Positions 16,774 to 24,870 of a DNA stretch of 32,317 bases are shown piece by piece; position 1 is the stretch's first letter; every line of letters starts with the position of its first letter. The notes below the pieces were generated by a model that made no database searches, was not told where the DNA came from, and saw nothing but the letters and a program-made list of their open reading frames with translations. Source of the DNA: Vulcanimicrobiota bacterium (GTDB lineage Bacteria; Vulcanimicrobiota; Vulcanimicrobiia; Vulcanimicrobiales; Vulcanimicrobiaceae); assembly GCA_003136355.1 (NCBI GenBank), contig PLED01000051.1, forward strand, positions 19,445-51,761, given 5' to 3'. The translations under genes and the position numbers were made by a program.

Positions 16774-18042
16774 GTGCTAACGTACAGCGGGCAATTGGAT
16801 CGCCAGGTCCTGGCCGCCTGGTACCGGCGAAACCGTCAGCGGTCGGCGCGGCTCTTCGCACTGATCGCGCCCGAGGCGTACTACGATCGCCCCATTCCGC
16901 TGCGCCATCCATTTGCGTTTTACGAAGGCCATCTGCCCGCATTTAGTTTTTTAACCCTGGACGAGCGCGCTTTAGGCGAGCCGCCGGTAAATGTGCGCCT
17001 CGAAAAGCTCTTCGAGCGTGGAATAGATCCCGCCACCGTGGGTGACTCCGACGGGCACGCGCGTTCGGATTGGCCGTCAAAAAAAGAGATCGAAGCGTTC
17101 GGTCGCGCCTGCGACGAGCGCGTCTTGAAAGCGATAGCGCAAGCCAAGCTCGACGACCCCGACGTTCCGCGGCTGGTTCGCGCGCAAGCCGTCTATACGG
17201 TTCTGGAACACGAGCCGATGCACCACGAAACACTTGTCTATCTTCTTCATCAGCTCTCCAACGATAAGAAACGGCCCGTCAAACAGCCTCACCGCGATAC
17301 GCCACCGCCGGAGAATGGTTTCGTCGGCATCCCCGCCGGAACGGCGACGCTCGGCGCGCGCCGCGACGCGATACCGTTCGGCTGGGACAACGAGTTCGAG
17401 GAACATACGCTGCCGGTGGACGCATTTGCGATCCAGCGCTTCCCCGTGACCAACGCCGATTACCGAGAGTTCGTAAAAGCAGGCGGTCCGCTGCCGCCGT
17501 TCTGGATCGAACGCGACGGCGAGTTCCATCTGCGCGGCGTTTTCGAGGAGCTTCCGCTTCCGCTCTCATGGCCGGTATACGCGCGCCACGACGACGCGCA
17601 GTCTTATGCGGATTGGAAAGGCGCGCGGCTCCCGACCGAGCCGGAATACCACCGCGCAGCATTCGGCACACCCGCCGGAGGCGAACAAGCTTTTCCGTGG
17701 GGCGCGCAGCCGCCGAGCGCCGAGTTCGGAAATTTCGGTTTCGCGCGTTACGATCCCGAACCGGTCGATGCCCATCCGGCCGGCGGCAGCGCGTGGGGCG
17801 TTCAAGACTTGATCGGTAACGGCTGGGAGTGGACGGGCACCGTGTTCGCGCCATTTCGAGGATTCGAACCAATGGCCAGTTACCCGCAGTACAGCGCGGA
17901 TTTCTTCGACGGAAAGCACTACGTGATGAAGGGAGCCTCACCCGTGACCGGACTCGAACTCATCCGGCGAAGTTTCCGGAACTGGTTCTACGCAGATTAC
18001 CCATATATGTACGCGAAGTTTAGGCTCGTGCGCGACCGGTGA
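16774..18042 (+). CDS. EgtB-like non-heme iron sulfoxide synthase (DinB + SUMF1/FGE domains)
   Basis: A 422-residue protein. The N-terminal DinB-like four-helix domain has the three-histidine iron site of EgtB/OvoA-type enzymes: H53 (YEGHL) and H146-x3-H150 (HEPMHHE). The C-terminal formylglycine-generating-enzyme-like fold shows RLPTEPEYHRAAF, GNGWEWTG and the Arg-rich end SFRNWFY. These enzymes join a thiol (or selenol) to a histidine-derived betaine with O2. Ergothioneine, ovothiol or selenoneine pathways are all possible, since no EgtD methyltransferase or other partner is in the window. The GTG at 16774, 4 nt after the GGDEF-EAL stop, is chosen as start. The stop overlaps the next gene (GTGA). 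Confidence 0.85.
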   Translation: MLTYSGQLDRQVLAAWYRRNRQRSARLFALIAPEAYYDRPIPLRHPFAFYEGHLPAFSFLTLDERALGEPPVNVRLEKLFERGIDPATVGDSDGHARSDWPSKKEIEAFGRACDERVLKAIAQAKLDDPDVPRLVRAQAVYTVLEHEPMHHETLVYLLHQLSNDKKRPVKQPHRDTPPPENGFVGIPAGTATLGARRDAIPFGWDNEFEEHTLPVDAFAIQRFPVTNADYREFVKAGGPLPPFWIERDGEFHLRGVFEELPLPLSWPVYARHDDAQSYADWKGARLPTEPEYHRAAFGTPAGGEQAFPWGAQPPSAEFGNFGFARYDPEPVDAHPAGGSAWGVQDLIGNGWEWTGTVFAPFRGFEPMASYPQYSADFFDGKHYVMKGASPVTGLELIRRSFRNWFYADYPYMYAKFRLVRDR

Positions 18043-19649
18043 GACGCGTTATCGCACTGACCCTTGCCATTGCGTTCGCCGCGACGGGCTGCGCGAAGCA
18101 AGGCGGCAGCGTGTCTTCAGGCGGGAACATCTTACGGGCCGCGATCTTTGCGGAGCCGTCATCGCTCAATCCACTGCTAGGAACGACGTCGGCAGAAAAC
18201 TCTCTCTCGAGTCTGATCTTCGATTTACTCGTAACCCTCGACGATCGCGGTAACGACATCCCCGATCTTGCAGCGGTTGTACCCACGCTTGAAAACGGCG
18301 GCATCAGCCGCGACGGGAGGACGATCACCTACAAACTGCGTCGCGGCGTGAAATGGCAAGACGGAAAGCCGTTCACCAGCGCGGACGTCACATTCAGCTG
18401 GCGAGCGGTGATGAACCCGAATAACAACGTCATCGAACGGACCGGCTACGATAAAGTATCGTTCGTCGAGACGCCGGATCCGTACACGGTCGTCTTTCAT
18501 CTGAAAGCGCCGTTTGCACCGTTCGTCGACACGGTCTTCGGCGAAAGCGACCAGCCCTTCCGCATCATCCCCAAACATCTGCTCGGCGGATACGCGAACA
18601 TCAACCGCGTTCCGTTCAATCAGCAGCCGGTCGGCACAGGTCCTTTCCGCGTCGTGCGCTGGTACCACGGCGATCACGTCGAGTTGGCCGCTAATCCGCT
18701 GTATTTCCGGGGCGCGCCGAAGCTGAAAAAGATTCTCGTCTACACGGTTCCCGACGGAAACACGTCGGCCGCCGAGCTGCAGTCGCACGGCATCGATCTT
18801 ATTTTGGCTGTAACCGCGTCGAATTTTCGTAATCTCCGCGCGATCTCCAGCGTCCGGACGCTGCTCGTGAAACAGCCGTCTTATGCGGCCGCCATCTTTA
18901 ACACGAAGCATCCGCCGCTCGACGACGTCCGCGTGCGTCAAGCCATTGCCTATGCGGTCAACGAAAAGCGAATCGTCGACAATCTGACCTACGGTACGGC
19001 GACGCCCGCAACCGCCGACCTCTCGGATTATTATTGGGCACACGATCCTACGCTGGCCGGCTACGCTTACGACCCCGCGAAAGCCAACAGCCTACTCGAC
19101 CAGGCCGGCTGGCGCCGCGAGACGTCGGGGATGCGCGCGAAAAACGGTAAAATACTTACGCTGCAGCTTACTATAGGCGCAGGCAGCCAGACGGCCAGCC
19201 AGATTGCCATCGAATTGCAGTCGGATCTGCGCCGAGCCGGAATCGATTTGGCGATCAAGACGTACAGTTATTCGCTGCTTTACGCAACCGTTGCCATGGG
19301 CGGAATCCAGCAGACCGGTAAGTTCGATCTCACGCTGCAGGTATGGGTTTCAGGAGCCGATCCCGACGACTCCGGGCAGTGGACGTGCAAGGCGGCGCCG
19401 CCCAACGGAAACAACATTTCGCGCTATTGCAACGCTGCGTTCGACAGCGCCGAAAACGCCGCGCTGACGCACTTCGACCGCGCTACCCGCAAGCGGGCTT
19501 ACGGGCTCACACAGGAAATGCTGGTGAAGGATGCGCCGGCAGCTTTCGAATACTACCCGCGGGCCCGCTACGCAATGAACCCCGCCCTGCGAAACTTTTC
19601 ACCCAACGGCATCAGCGAAGGATGGAACGCTTACTTGTGGTCACTCTGA
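18039..19649 (+). CDS. ABC transporter substrate-binding lipoprotein, family 5 (peptide type)
   Basis: A 536-residue extracytoplasmic solute-binding protein of SBP family 5, which usually binds di- or oligopeptides or nickel complexes. The lipoprotein signal is clear: MRR, a hydrophobic stretch, then A-T-G-C18. The family signature follows: YKLRRGVKWQDGKPFTSADV, FRVVRWYHGDHVEL, and the DVRVRQAIAYAVNEKRI region. No permease or ATPase gene is adjacent, so its transporter is encoded elsewhere. The GTG start overlaps the EgtB-like stop by 4 nt. With the secreted M3 peptidase nearby, peptide uptake is a sensible inference. Confidence 0.94.
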   Translation: MRRVIALTLAIAFAATGCAKQGGSVSSGGNILRAAIFAEPSSLNPLLGTTSAENSLSSLIFDLLVTLDDRGNDIPDLAAVVPTLENGGISRDGRTITYKLRRGVKWQDGKPFTSADVTFSWRAVMNPNNNVIERTGYDKVSFVETPDPYTVVFHLKAPFAPFVDTVFGESDQPFRIIPKHLLGGYANINRVPFNQQPVGTGPFRVVRWYHGDHVELAANPLYFRGAPKLKKILVYTVPDGNTSAAELQSHGIDLILAVTASNFRNLRAISSVRTLLVKQPSYAAAIFNTKHPPLDDVRVRQAIAYAVNEKRIVDNLTYGTATPATADLSDYYWAHDPTLAGYAYDPAKANSLLDQAGWRRETSGMRAKNGKILTLQLTIGAGSQTASQIAIELQSDLRRAGIDLAIKTYSYSLLYATVAMGGIQQTGKFDLTLQVWVSGADPDDSGQWTCKAAPPNGNNISRYCNAAFDSAENAALTHFDRATRKRAYGLTQEMLVKDAPAAFEYYPRARYAMNPALRNFSPNGISEGWNAYLWSL

Positions 19650-21091
19650 CAGCCAAAAAAACGCCTATTACCGTAGCCTACGGTGACGGCATCGGCCCAG
19701 AAATCATGGATGCGACCCTGCGCATCATTACCGAAGCCGGCGCGCAGCTCGACATGGAACGGATCGAAATCGGTGAGAGCATCTATTCTCGCGGCATCAC
19801 CAACGGTATCGAGGACAGTTCCTGGGATTCGCTGCGCCGCACCAAGGTGTTCCTCAAGGCGCCGATCACGACTCCCCAAGGCGGCGGCTTCAAGTCGCTC
19901 AACGTCACGGTCAGAAAAACGCTCGGGATGTACGCCAACGTGCGGCCGTGCGCGTCACTTCACCCGTACGTCTCGACAAAACATCCCAAGATGAACCTGG
20001 TGATCGTGCGCGAGAACGAGGAAGACGTCTACGGCGGCATCGAGCATCGCCAGACCCAGCAAGTCACGCAGTGCCTGAAGCTGATCTCGCGTCCGGGCAG
20101 CGAGCGCATCGTGCGCTACGCCTTCGAATACGCACGCGCAAACACGCGCAAGAAAGTCACCTGTTTCACCAAAGACAACATCATGAAGCTGACCGACGGT
20201 CTGTTTCACAAGGTCTTCGATGAAATCGCTAAAGAGTATCCCGACATCGAAAACGAGCACTGGATCGTCGACATCGGCGCGGCCAAAATGGCAGACACGC
20301 CGGAAGCTTTCGATGTCCTCGTGATGCCGAATCTCTACGGCGACGTGCTCTCCGATGTGGCCGCTCAGATCACCGGTTCCGTCGGCCTGGCTGGTTCCGC
20401 GAACATCGGCGACCACTGTTCGATGTTCGAAGCCATTCACGGATCCGCGCCCCGCCGCGCCGGTCAAAATCTTGCCAACCCATCGGGCCTTTTCCACGGC
20501 GCATTGCTCATGCTCTCGCATATCGGCCAGGGCGAAGTCGCCGAGCGCGCGCACAATGCGTGGCTGCGCACGATCGAGGACGGCATCCACACGTACGATA
20601 TTTATAAGGAAGGCGTCAGCAAAGAAAAAGTCGGTACGAAAGAATTCGCGTCGGCGGTCATCGAGCGGCTAGGACAGGTGCCGCAGCATCTCGCGCCGGT
20701 CGAGTACGCGAAGGATGCGCAGATGGACGTCTCGATTCGCGCCGCCGGACCTTCAGCAGAAAAGAAACACGTCGGCATCGACGTCTTCATCGATTTTCCG
20801 GGTGGCGATCCGGATGCGATCGCCGGACGCGTCAATGCGCTCCCGCTCGAAGGCGCCAAGCTGACCGTCATCAGCAATCGCGGCACCAAAGTCTGGCCAA
20901 ACGGAAATCCGGATACGTTCTGGAGCGATCACTGGTCGTGCCGGTTGGAATCAGGCGGCGGCGACTTTTCAGGAAAAACGGTCGTGCAAATCCTGGCAGC
21001 CTTTTGCATGGGCGGTTTCGACGTCGTGAAAACTGAAGGGCTCTATACCTTCGACGGCGCGCGCGGGTACTCGCTGGCGCAAGGCGAGTAG
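19622..21091 (+). CDS. icd: isocitrate dehydrogenase, long (Thermus/Rickettsia-type) form
   Basis: This TCA enzyme oxidises isocitrate to 2-oxoglutarate and CO2. The dehydrogenase core (about residues 15-345) shows YGDGIGPEIM, the substrate loop KSLNVTVRK, RENEEDVYGGIEHRQ, and MPNLYGDVLSD. About 140 extra C-terminal residues follow, as in the Thermus-type enzymes (about 490-500 in total; 489 here). At the cofactor-discriminating site the sequence is H273-G-S-A-P-R278-R279-A-G. The positive residues argue for NADP rather than NAD, but this is inference. ATG 19622 overlaps the binding-protein gene by 28 nt; a GTG at 19637 is an equal candidate start. The stop abuts the convergent ubiB-like stop with no gap. 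Confidence 0.93.
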   Translation: MERLLVVTLTAKKTPITVAYGDGIGPEIMDATLRIITEAGAQLDMERIEIGESIYSRGITNGIEDSSWDSLRRTKVFLKAPITTPQGGGFKSLNVTVRKTLGMYANVRPCASLHPYVSTKHPKMNLVIVRENEEDVYGGIEHRQTQQVTQCLKLISRPGSERIVRYAFEYARANTRKKVTCFTKDNIMKLTDGLFHKVFDEIAKEYPDIENEHWIVDIGAAKMADTPEAFDVLVMPNLYGDVLSDVAAQITGSVGLAGSANIGDHCSMFEAIHGSAPRRAGQNLANPSGLFHGALLMLSHIGQGEVAERAHNAWLRTIEDGIHTYDIYKEGVSKEKVGTKEFASAVIERLGQVPQHLAPVEYAKDAQMDVSIRAAGPSAEKKHVGIDVFIDFPGGDPDAIAGRVNALPLEGAKLTVISNRGTKVWPNGNPDTFWSDHWSCRLESGGGDFSGKTVVQILAAFCMGGFDVVKTEGLYTFDGARGYSLAQGE

Positions 21092-22708
21092 TTAGCGCAC
21101 CTTTCGTTTCTTAAAAGCCGCCCAGACCGTTCTCAAACTAAAGACACAGACGATCGCGACGACGGACCAGAACGCGTAACCGATCCACCGTCCCCAACCG
21201 GAGGGATGGTACATGAGCATCACGATCGCGAGGCCGACGATACTGGCGGAGGCCAGCAGCGTGGCGTTGGTGGTTTCGACCGCGCGCTCGAATCGCGCCA
21301 TCGTGCGCTCCATATCTTCGACGCGCGTCCATACGCGCAGGTTGCCCCGCTCGATCTCCGAGAGCACGCGGTCCGCGCGCCTGGGCAGATCTATGCTCAA
21401 TTCGGCGGCGTCCAAAGCCGCGTTTCGAATGTTGCCCGGCAGATCTTGACCGGCAATCCGCTGATAAAGAATCTTTTCGGAAAGCGACGAGATGAACTCG
21501 TTCATGTTTGATTCGGGACTAATCTGTTCGATGAGACCCTCGCACATGACCAGCGCTTTGAAGAGCAGCGCTATCGGACCCGGAAGCCGCAGCTTGTAAC
21601 GGCGGATGGTGTCGAGCATGTCGGTGAGCGCCTCGCCGAATTGCACGCCTTTGAGATCCGGCGCGAGATGGCGCTCCATGAGACGCGAGATTTCTCCACC
21701 GAGCATAGCACGATCGATCGGATGCTTCGGAGCCGCAATCTGCATGAGGCGATCGGTGACGCGCTCGGGATCGCGGCGGTCGAACGCCATAAAGATATCG
21801 GCGACTCGCCTGCGTGCTTGCGGCGCGAGCCGGCCCGTCATTCCGAAATCGAGCACGCCGACGGCGCCGCCGGTCTCTACAATGAAGTTGCCGTTGTGCG
21901 GATCGGCGTAAAACAGGCCCTCGCCAAACGCCGGTTCCAAAACAAATCGCGCGATGCGCTCGGCCACCGTTTCCCGTTTGCGCTTCGCGCGCTCGGTCAG
22001 CTCGGACGGCTTTTGTCCCGCGATCCGTTCCAGCGTAATCACGCGCTTGGTGGAGCGCTCGTAAATCACGGCGGGAATCGTGAACCCGCGTTCCTCCTCG
22101 AAGAACTCGCGGAAAAACTCGATGTTGCCGGCCTCCCGCGTGTAGTCAAGCTCGGCGCGGAGCGTATCGCCAAACTCTTCTACGAGGTCGACTGCGCCGT
22201 ACTCGTCCAGAATGGACCAGCGATCCGAAGCCTGATGCGCGAGGTCTTCCATGATCTGCAGATCGATCTCGACGAGATCCTCCACGCCGGGCTTGATGAT
22301 TTTCACGACCACTTCGCGCCCGTCGTGCAGTTTGGCCGCGTGCACTTGACCGATCGATGCCGAACCCAGCGGCCGGCGATCGAAACGTGCGAAAAGTTTG
22401 TCGGGCGATGCTCCCAACTCGTCGCGGATGATGCTCGCGACGGCCTCATACGGAACGCCGGGAACTTCGTCGGTCAGCTTGCGCAACTCCACGCGGTACG
22501 GTTCCGGCAGCAGATCGGCACGCGTTGACAGGGCCTGCCCAAGCTTGATGAAGGTCGTGCCGAGCTCCTCACACGCCAGCCGCAATTGCTCGGCGCCCGG
22601 ATGCCCTGTCGCCGCGCTCAGCCCATGCTTCCCCAGGGTCGCGATAATCTCGCGATACCGCTCACCCTTCGAAGGGGCGTGGGTGGGGACGGTTGCCTGC
22701 TGCTCCAT
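21092..22708 (-). CDS. ubiB: UbiB/ABC1-family atypical kinase-like membrane protein
   Basis: A 538-residue protein of the ADCK/UbiB family, linked to isoprenoid-quinone biosynthesis or handling. The family-specific K55-L-G-Q58 motif in FIKLGQALSTRADLLP, the Ala/Ser-rich loop PLGSASIGQVH, VVVKIIKPGVE (kinase Lys), DPHNGNF and DFGMTG are all present. Two C-terminal transmembrane helices (LLASASIVGLAIVMLMY and WIGYAFWSVVAIVCVFSL) end in a basic tail. ATG 22708 is chosen; a GTG six codons upstream (22726) is possible. It is divergent from the small exported-protein gene. Confidence 0.95.
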   Translation of the reverse strand: MEQQATVPTHAPSKGERYREIIATLGKHGLSAATGHPGAEQLRLACEELGTTFIKLGQALSTRADLLPEPYRVELRKLTDEVPGVPYEAVASIIRDELGASPDKLFARFDRRPLGSASIGQVHAAKLHDGREVVVKIIKPGVEDLVEIDLQIMEDLAHQASDRWSILDEYGAVDLVEEFGDTLRAELDYTREAGNIEFFREFFEEERGFTIPAVIYERSTKRVITLERIAGQKPSELTERAKRKRETVAERIARFVLEPAFGEGLFYADPHNGNFIVETGGAVGVLDFGMTGRLAPQARRRVADIFMAFDRRDPERVTDRLMQIAAPKHPIDRAMLGGEISRLMERHLAPDLKGVQFGEALTDMLDTIRRYKLRLPGPIALLFKALVMCEGLIEQISPESNMNEFISSLSEKILYQRIAGQDLPGNIRNAALDAAELSIDLPRRADRVLSEIERGNLRVWTRVEDMERTMARFERAVETTNATLLASASIVGLAIVMLMYHPSGWGRWIGYAFWSVVAIVCVFSLRTVWAAFKKRKVR

Positions 22709-22756
22709 CGCGCAGGTTATTCCCACAAGGCGCTGGATCTCTCATGGGGAGGCAGC

Positions 22757-23239
22757 ATGATCGCACCGTTGCTCTTAGCCGTGGATTTTATGAACTTCAC
22801 GTATCCGACGAATCCGTGCTACAAAAACGTCCCCGTCCCGGCCGTGATGGTCAAAGGCTCGTTCTCTTACTTCGACAAGAACATGGGAGCGGGTTTCGAC
22901 TTGCACGTTGACTCGGTCAAGAAAGGGAGTCTCGCTCCCGGTACGCAGCAAGATGTTGTCATCATTGCCTGCGACTTTCCGATCGGTGGAACCGCCGAAG
23001 CTTACGTCTTCAGCGATCGCGGAAACTCCGCCGCACCGTTGGGCGACGTCGCCAGCGCGAATTGGGGTGGGGACTGGGGAGCCGGACCGGATTCCATCCA
23101 CGTCACGTTTAGGAACCGGTATCTTTACATCGACGCGTGTAAAGACGACGACTGTACCACGAACATTGTGACGACGTACGCTTTAAAGAACGGCAGGCTC
23201 GTCAAGGTTTACGAGAAGACCCGAAAAAACCGCAGCTAA
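22757..23239 (+). CDS. hypothetical small protein, possibly exported
   Basis: A 160-residue protein that I do not recognise. The ATG at 22757 is supported by a strong GGGGAGG Shine-Dalgarno 4 nt upstream; longer readings run antisense into ubiB. The first residues MIAPLLLAVDF are hydrophobic but lack a basic start and a clear cleavage site, so export is uncertain. The rest is beta-rich, with four cysteines (NPCYKN, IIACDFP, DACKDDDC), an Asn/Gly/Trp stretch NWGGDWGAG and a basic C-terminus. Its stop TAA shares four bases with the convergent ferritin stop. Confidence 0.7.
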   Translation: MIAPLLLAVDFMNFTYPTNPCYKNVPVPAVMVKGSFSYFDKNMGAGFDLHVDSVKKGSLAPGTQQDVVIIACDFPIGGTAEAYVFSDRGNSAAPLGDVASANWGGDWGAGPDSIHVTFRNRYLYIDACKDDDCTTNIVTTYALKNGRLVKVYEKTRKNRS

Positions 23240-23799
23240 CCCTTGCCGTGCTGTTCGAGTAAGTCCACCATGTCGTTGGCATGCTCTTCTTCTACGGCCA
23301 GGATCTCTTCGAGCATGCGGCGCGTCGTGGGATCGTTCTCGCCAAAAAAGCGAACCATCTCGCGATAAGACTCGATCGCGACGCGTTCGGCAACCAAATT
23401 TTCCTTAATCATGTCGACGAGGTTCTCGCCTTCTTTATATTCCGAATGGCTGCGCGTTGCCAGACCTTCCGGATTAAAGTCGGGGTCGCCGCCGAGCTGT
23501 GTGATCCGTTCGGCGATCATGTCGGCGTGCTGCTGCTCTTCGTTTGCGTGCTGCAAGAACTCGCCCGCGACGGAATCTTTGGCGATGCCTTTAGCCGTGT
23601 AGTAATGGCGCTTGTAGCGTAAGATGCACACGATCTCGGTGGCGAGCGCTGCATTCAAGACGTCCACGGCCTGATCGATGTCGCCTTTGTAGTCGCTGGT
23701 GACCGACCCGCGCATCATGTTCTCGCGCGCCCGGCGGCGCAGCTCTTTTATATCTGACAAAAATGGTTTTGCACTGCTCATCTCCCTGGCGTACCCCAT
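23236..23799 (-). CDS. bacterioferritin/ferritin-like di-iron protein
   Basis: A 187-residue four-helix ferritin-superfamily protein. Di-iron ligand motifs appear in order: E in ATEIVCILRYKRHYY, E-x2-H in EEQQHADMI, E in VAERVAIESY, and E-x2-H in EEEHANDMV. It probably oxidises and stores iron or protects DNA from peroxide (Bfr/Dps-like). No heme-ligand Met could be placed with confidence. The ATG at 23799 has GGGGAG 10 nt upstream. Another ATG at 23781 matches the usual family start (MSSAKPFLSD), so the first six residues are uncertain. Convergent with the small exported-protein gene and divergent from the ALDH-like gene. Confidence 0.9.
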   Translation of the reverse strand: MGYAREMSSAKPFLSDIKELRRRARENMMRGSVTSDYKGDIDQAVDVLNAALATEIVCILRYKRHYYTAKGIAKDSVAGEFLQHANEEQQHADMIAERITQLGGDPDFNPEGLATRSHSEYKEGENLVDMIKENLVAERVAIESYREMVRFFGENDPTTRRMLEEILAVEEEHANDMVDLLEQHGKG

Positions 23800-23833
23800 A
23801 GGGTACCAGCTCCCCTGCGTCGTAGCTCGCCCC

Positions 23834-24712
23834 ATGGCCAAATACGATCAGCCGCGGCTCGCCGTTCGCAAAATGTACAAGCTGTTCATCAACGGTGCGT
23901 TCGTGCGTTCCGAATCCGGCCGCAGCGACCCGTTATGGGACGGCTCGGAGTTCGGCGCCAATATCGCGCGCGGATCGCGTAAAGACGTCCGCGACGCGGT
24001 GGTCGCGGCCCGCAGCGCGCAGCCGAAGTGGCTGGCGACCAATCCGGGAACGCGCGGGCTGATCCTCTACCGTTTGGCCGAGATGATGGAAGCGCGCCAC
24101 GAAGAGCTCGTCGATCGCGTGCGCGAGGGCAGCGATCTCTCCGCGACGGCCGCGGAAACCGAAGTCGTCGCCGCAATCGATCGCGTTATTTGGTACGCCG
24201 GCTGGTGTGACAAATATAACGCGCTCCTGTCAACGCGTAATCCTGTCGCGGGTCCGCATTTCAACTTTTCGACAGCCGAGCCCACGGGTGTTGTCGGGAT
24301 CCTCGCGCCTGACGAGCCCGCGCTGCTCGGTTTGGTTTCCGTGCTCATGCCGGCGCTTGTTTCGGCAAATGCCGTCGTATTGGTCGCGTCGGAAAAAGAT
24401 CCGCGCACCGCGATTGTTTTCGCGGAAGCGCTTGCAACCAGCGATTTGCCGGCGGGCGTCGCCAACATTATCACCGGCTTCCGCGCCGAACTCGGACCCA
24501 TTCTCGCAAAGCACATGGACGTAAATGCAATCGCCTTTCCCGACGGCCCGCTGACCGAAGAGCTGCAGCGCCATGCGGCGGAAAATGTCAAGCGGACGCA
24601 TCCCTATCACCGCAAGGGTCGCGACGAATGGTTTGAGCCGGCCGCGCAAAGTTTGGACGCCGTCGCCGCTTACAGCGAAATCAAAACGATCTGGCACCCC
24701 GCGGGAATATAA
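23834..24712 (+). CDS. truncated ALDH-like protein lacking the catalytic domain (ALDH16 C-half type)
   Basis: A 292-residue ALDH-superfamily protein. It begins like the second module of ALDH16-type proteins (YKLFINGAFVRSESGR, then ARGSRKDVRDAVVAARSAQPKW) and keeps most of the cofactor-domain wording (EPTGVVGILAPDEPALLGLVSVLMPAL). It ends before the catalytic Cys and the C-terminal NPFGG-like motif, and the general-base LELGGK is missing. It cannot be an active dehydrogenase. In actinobacteria and relatives a similar dead module sits next to deoC-ALDH, so a structural partner of the ALDH at 13673 is the likely role. The open frame shows no internal stop, so it does not look like random decay. 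Confidence 0.85.
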   Translation: MAKYDQPRLAVRKMYKLFINGAFVRSESGRSDPLWDGSEFGANIARGSRKDVRDAVVAARSAQPKWLATNPGTRGLILYRLAEMMEARHEELVDRVREGSDLSATAAETEVVAAIDRVIWYAGWCDKYNALLSTRNPVAGPHFNFSTAEPTGVVGILAPDEPALLGLVSVLMPALVSANAVVLVASEKDPRTAIVFAEALATSDLPAGVANIITGFRAELGPILAKHMDVNAIAFPDGPLTEELQRHAAENVKRTHPYHRKGRDEWFEPAAQSLDAVAAYSEIKTIWHPAGI

Positions 24713-24752
24713 CGCGTTGTAAGGCAAATGGCAGACGGGCCGAGGGCCGGGT

Positions 24753-24775
24753 CCGTAAGACCTTCGGTCTTACGG
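24753..24775 (+). repeat. strong hairpin abutting tRNA-Ser
   Basis: A 10-bp perfect inverted repeat, CCGTAAGACC and GGTCTTACGG, is separated by only TTC. Its last two bases (24774-24775) are the first two bases of tRNA-Ser. There is no T tract after it, so it is not a standard intrinsic terminator. It could still end the ALDH-like transcript or mark the tRNA leader for processing. Confidence 0.7.
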
Positions 24776-24860
24776 AGAGGTGGCAGAGTGGTCGAATGCA
24801 CTCGCTTGGAAAGCGAGCAGACGTGAAAGCGTCTCGGGAGTTCGAATCTCCCCCTCTCCG
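24774..24860 (+). tRNA. tRNA-Ser (anticodon GGA)
   Basis: The acceptor stem is GGAGAGG/CCTCTCC. The anticodon stem is CTCGC/GCGAG with loop TTGGAAA, giving anticodon GGA (reads UCC/UCU). The long variable arm with its own stem (AGACG/CGTCT) is typical of class II serine tRNAs, and the T loop is TTCGAAT. The discriminator is G and no CCA is encoded. It converges on aroE with a 10-nt gap. Confidence 0.97.
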
Positions 24861-24870
24861 AATCTAACTG

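Noticed and set aside
21641-22528. Long plus-strand frame of 295 codons
   Set aside because: Antisense shadow of ubiB in high-GC sequence; no recognisable domain and no ribosome site.
23834-24712. Pseudogene of a full ALDH
   Set aside because: The frame is clean over 292 codons, starts as a known module starts, and no downstream remnant of the catalytic half is seen before tRNA-Ser; kept as a gene, with truncation left open.
24753-24775. Intrinsic terminator for the ALDH-like gene
   Set aside because: The stem is strong but no T tract follows; it runs straight into tRNA-Ser.
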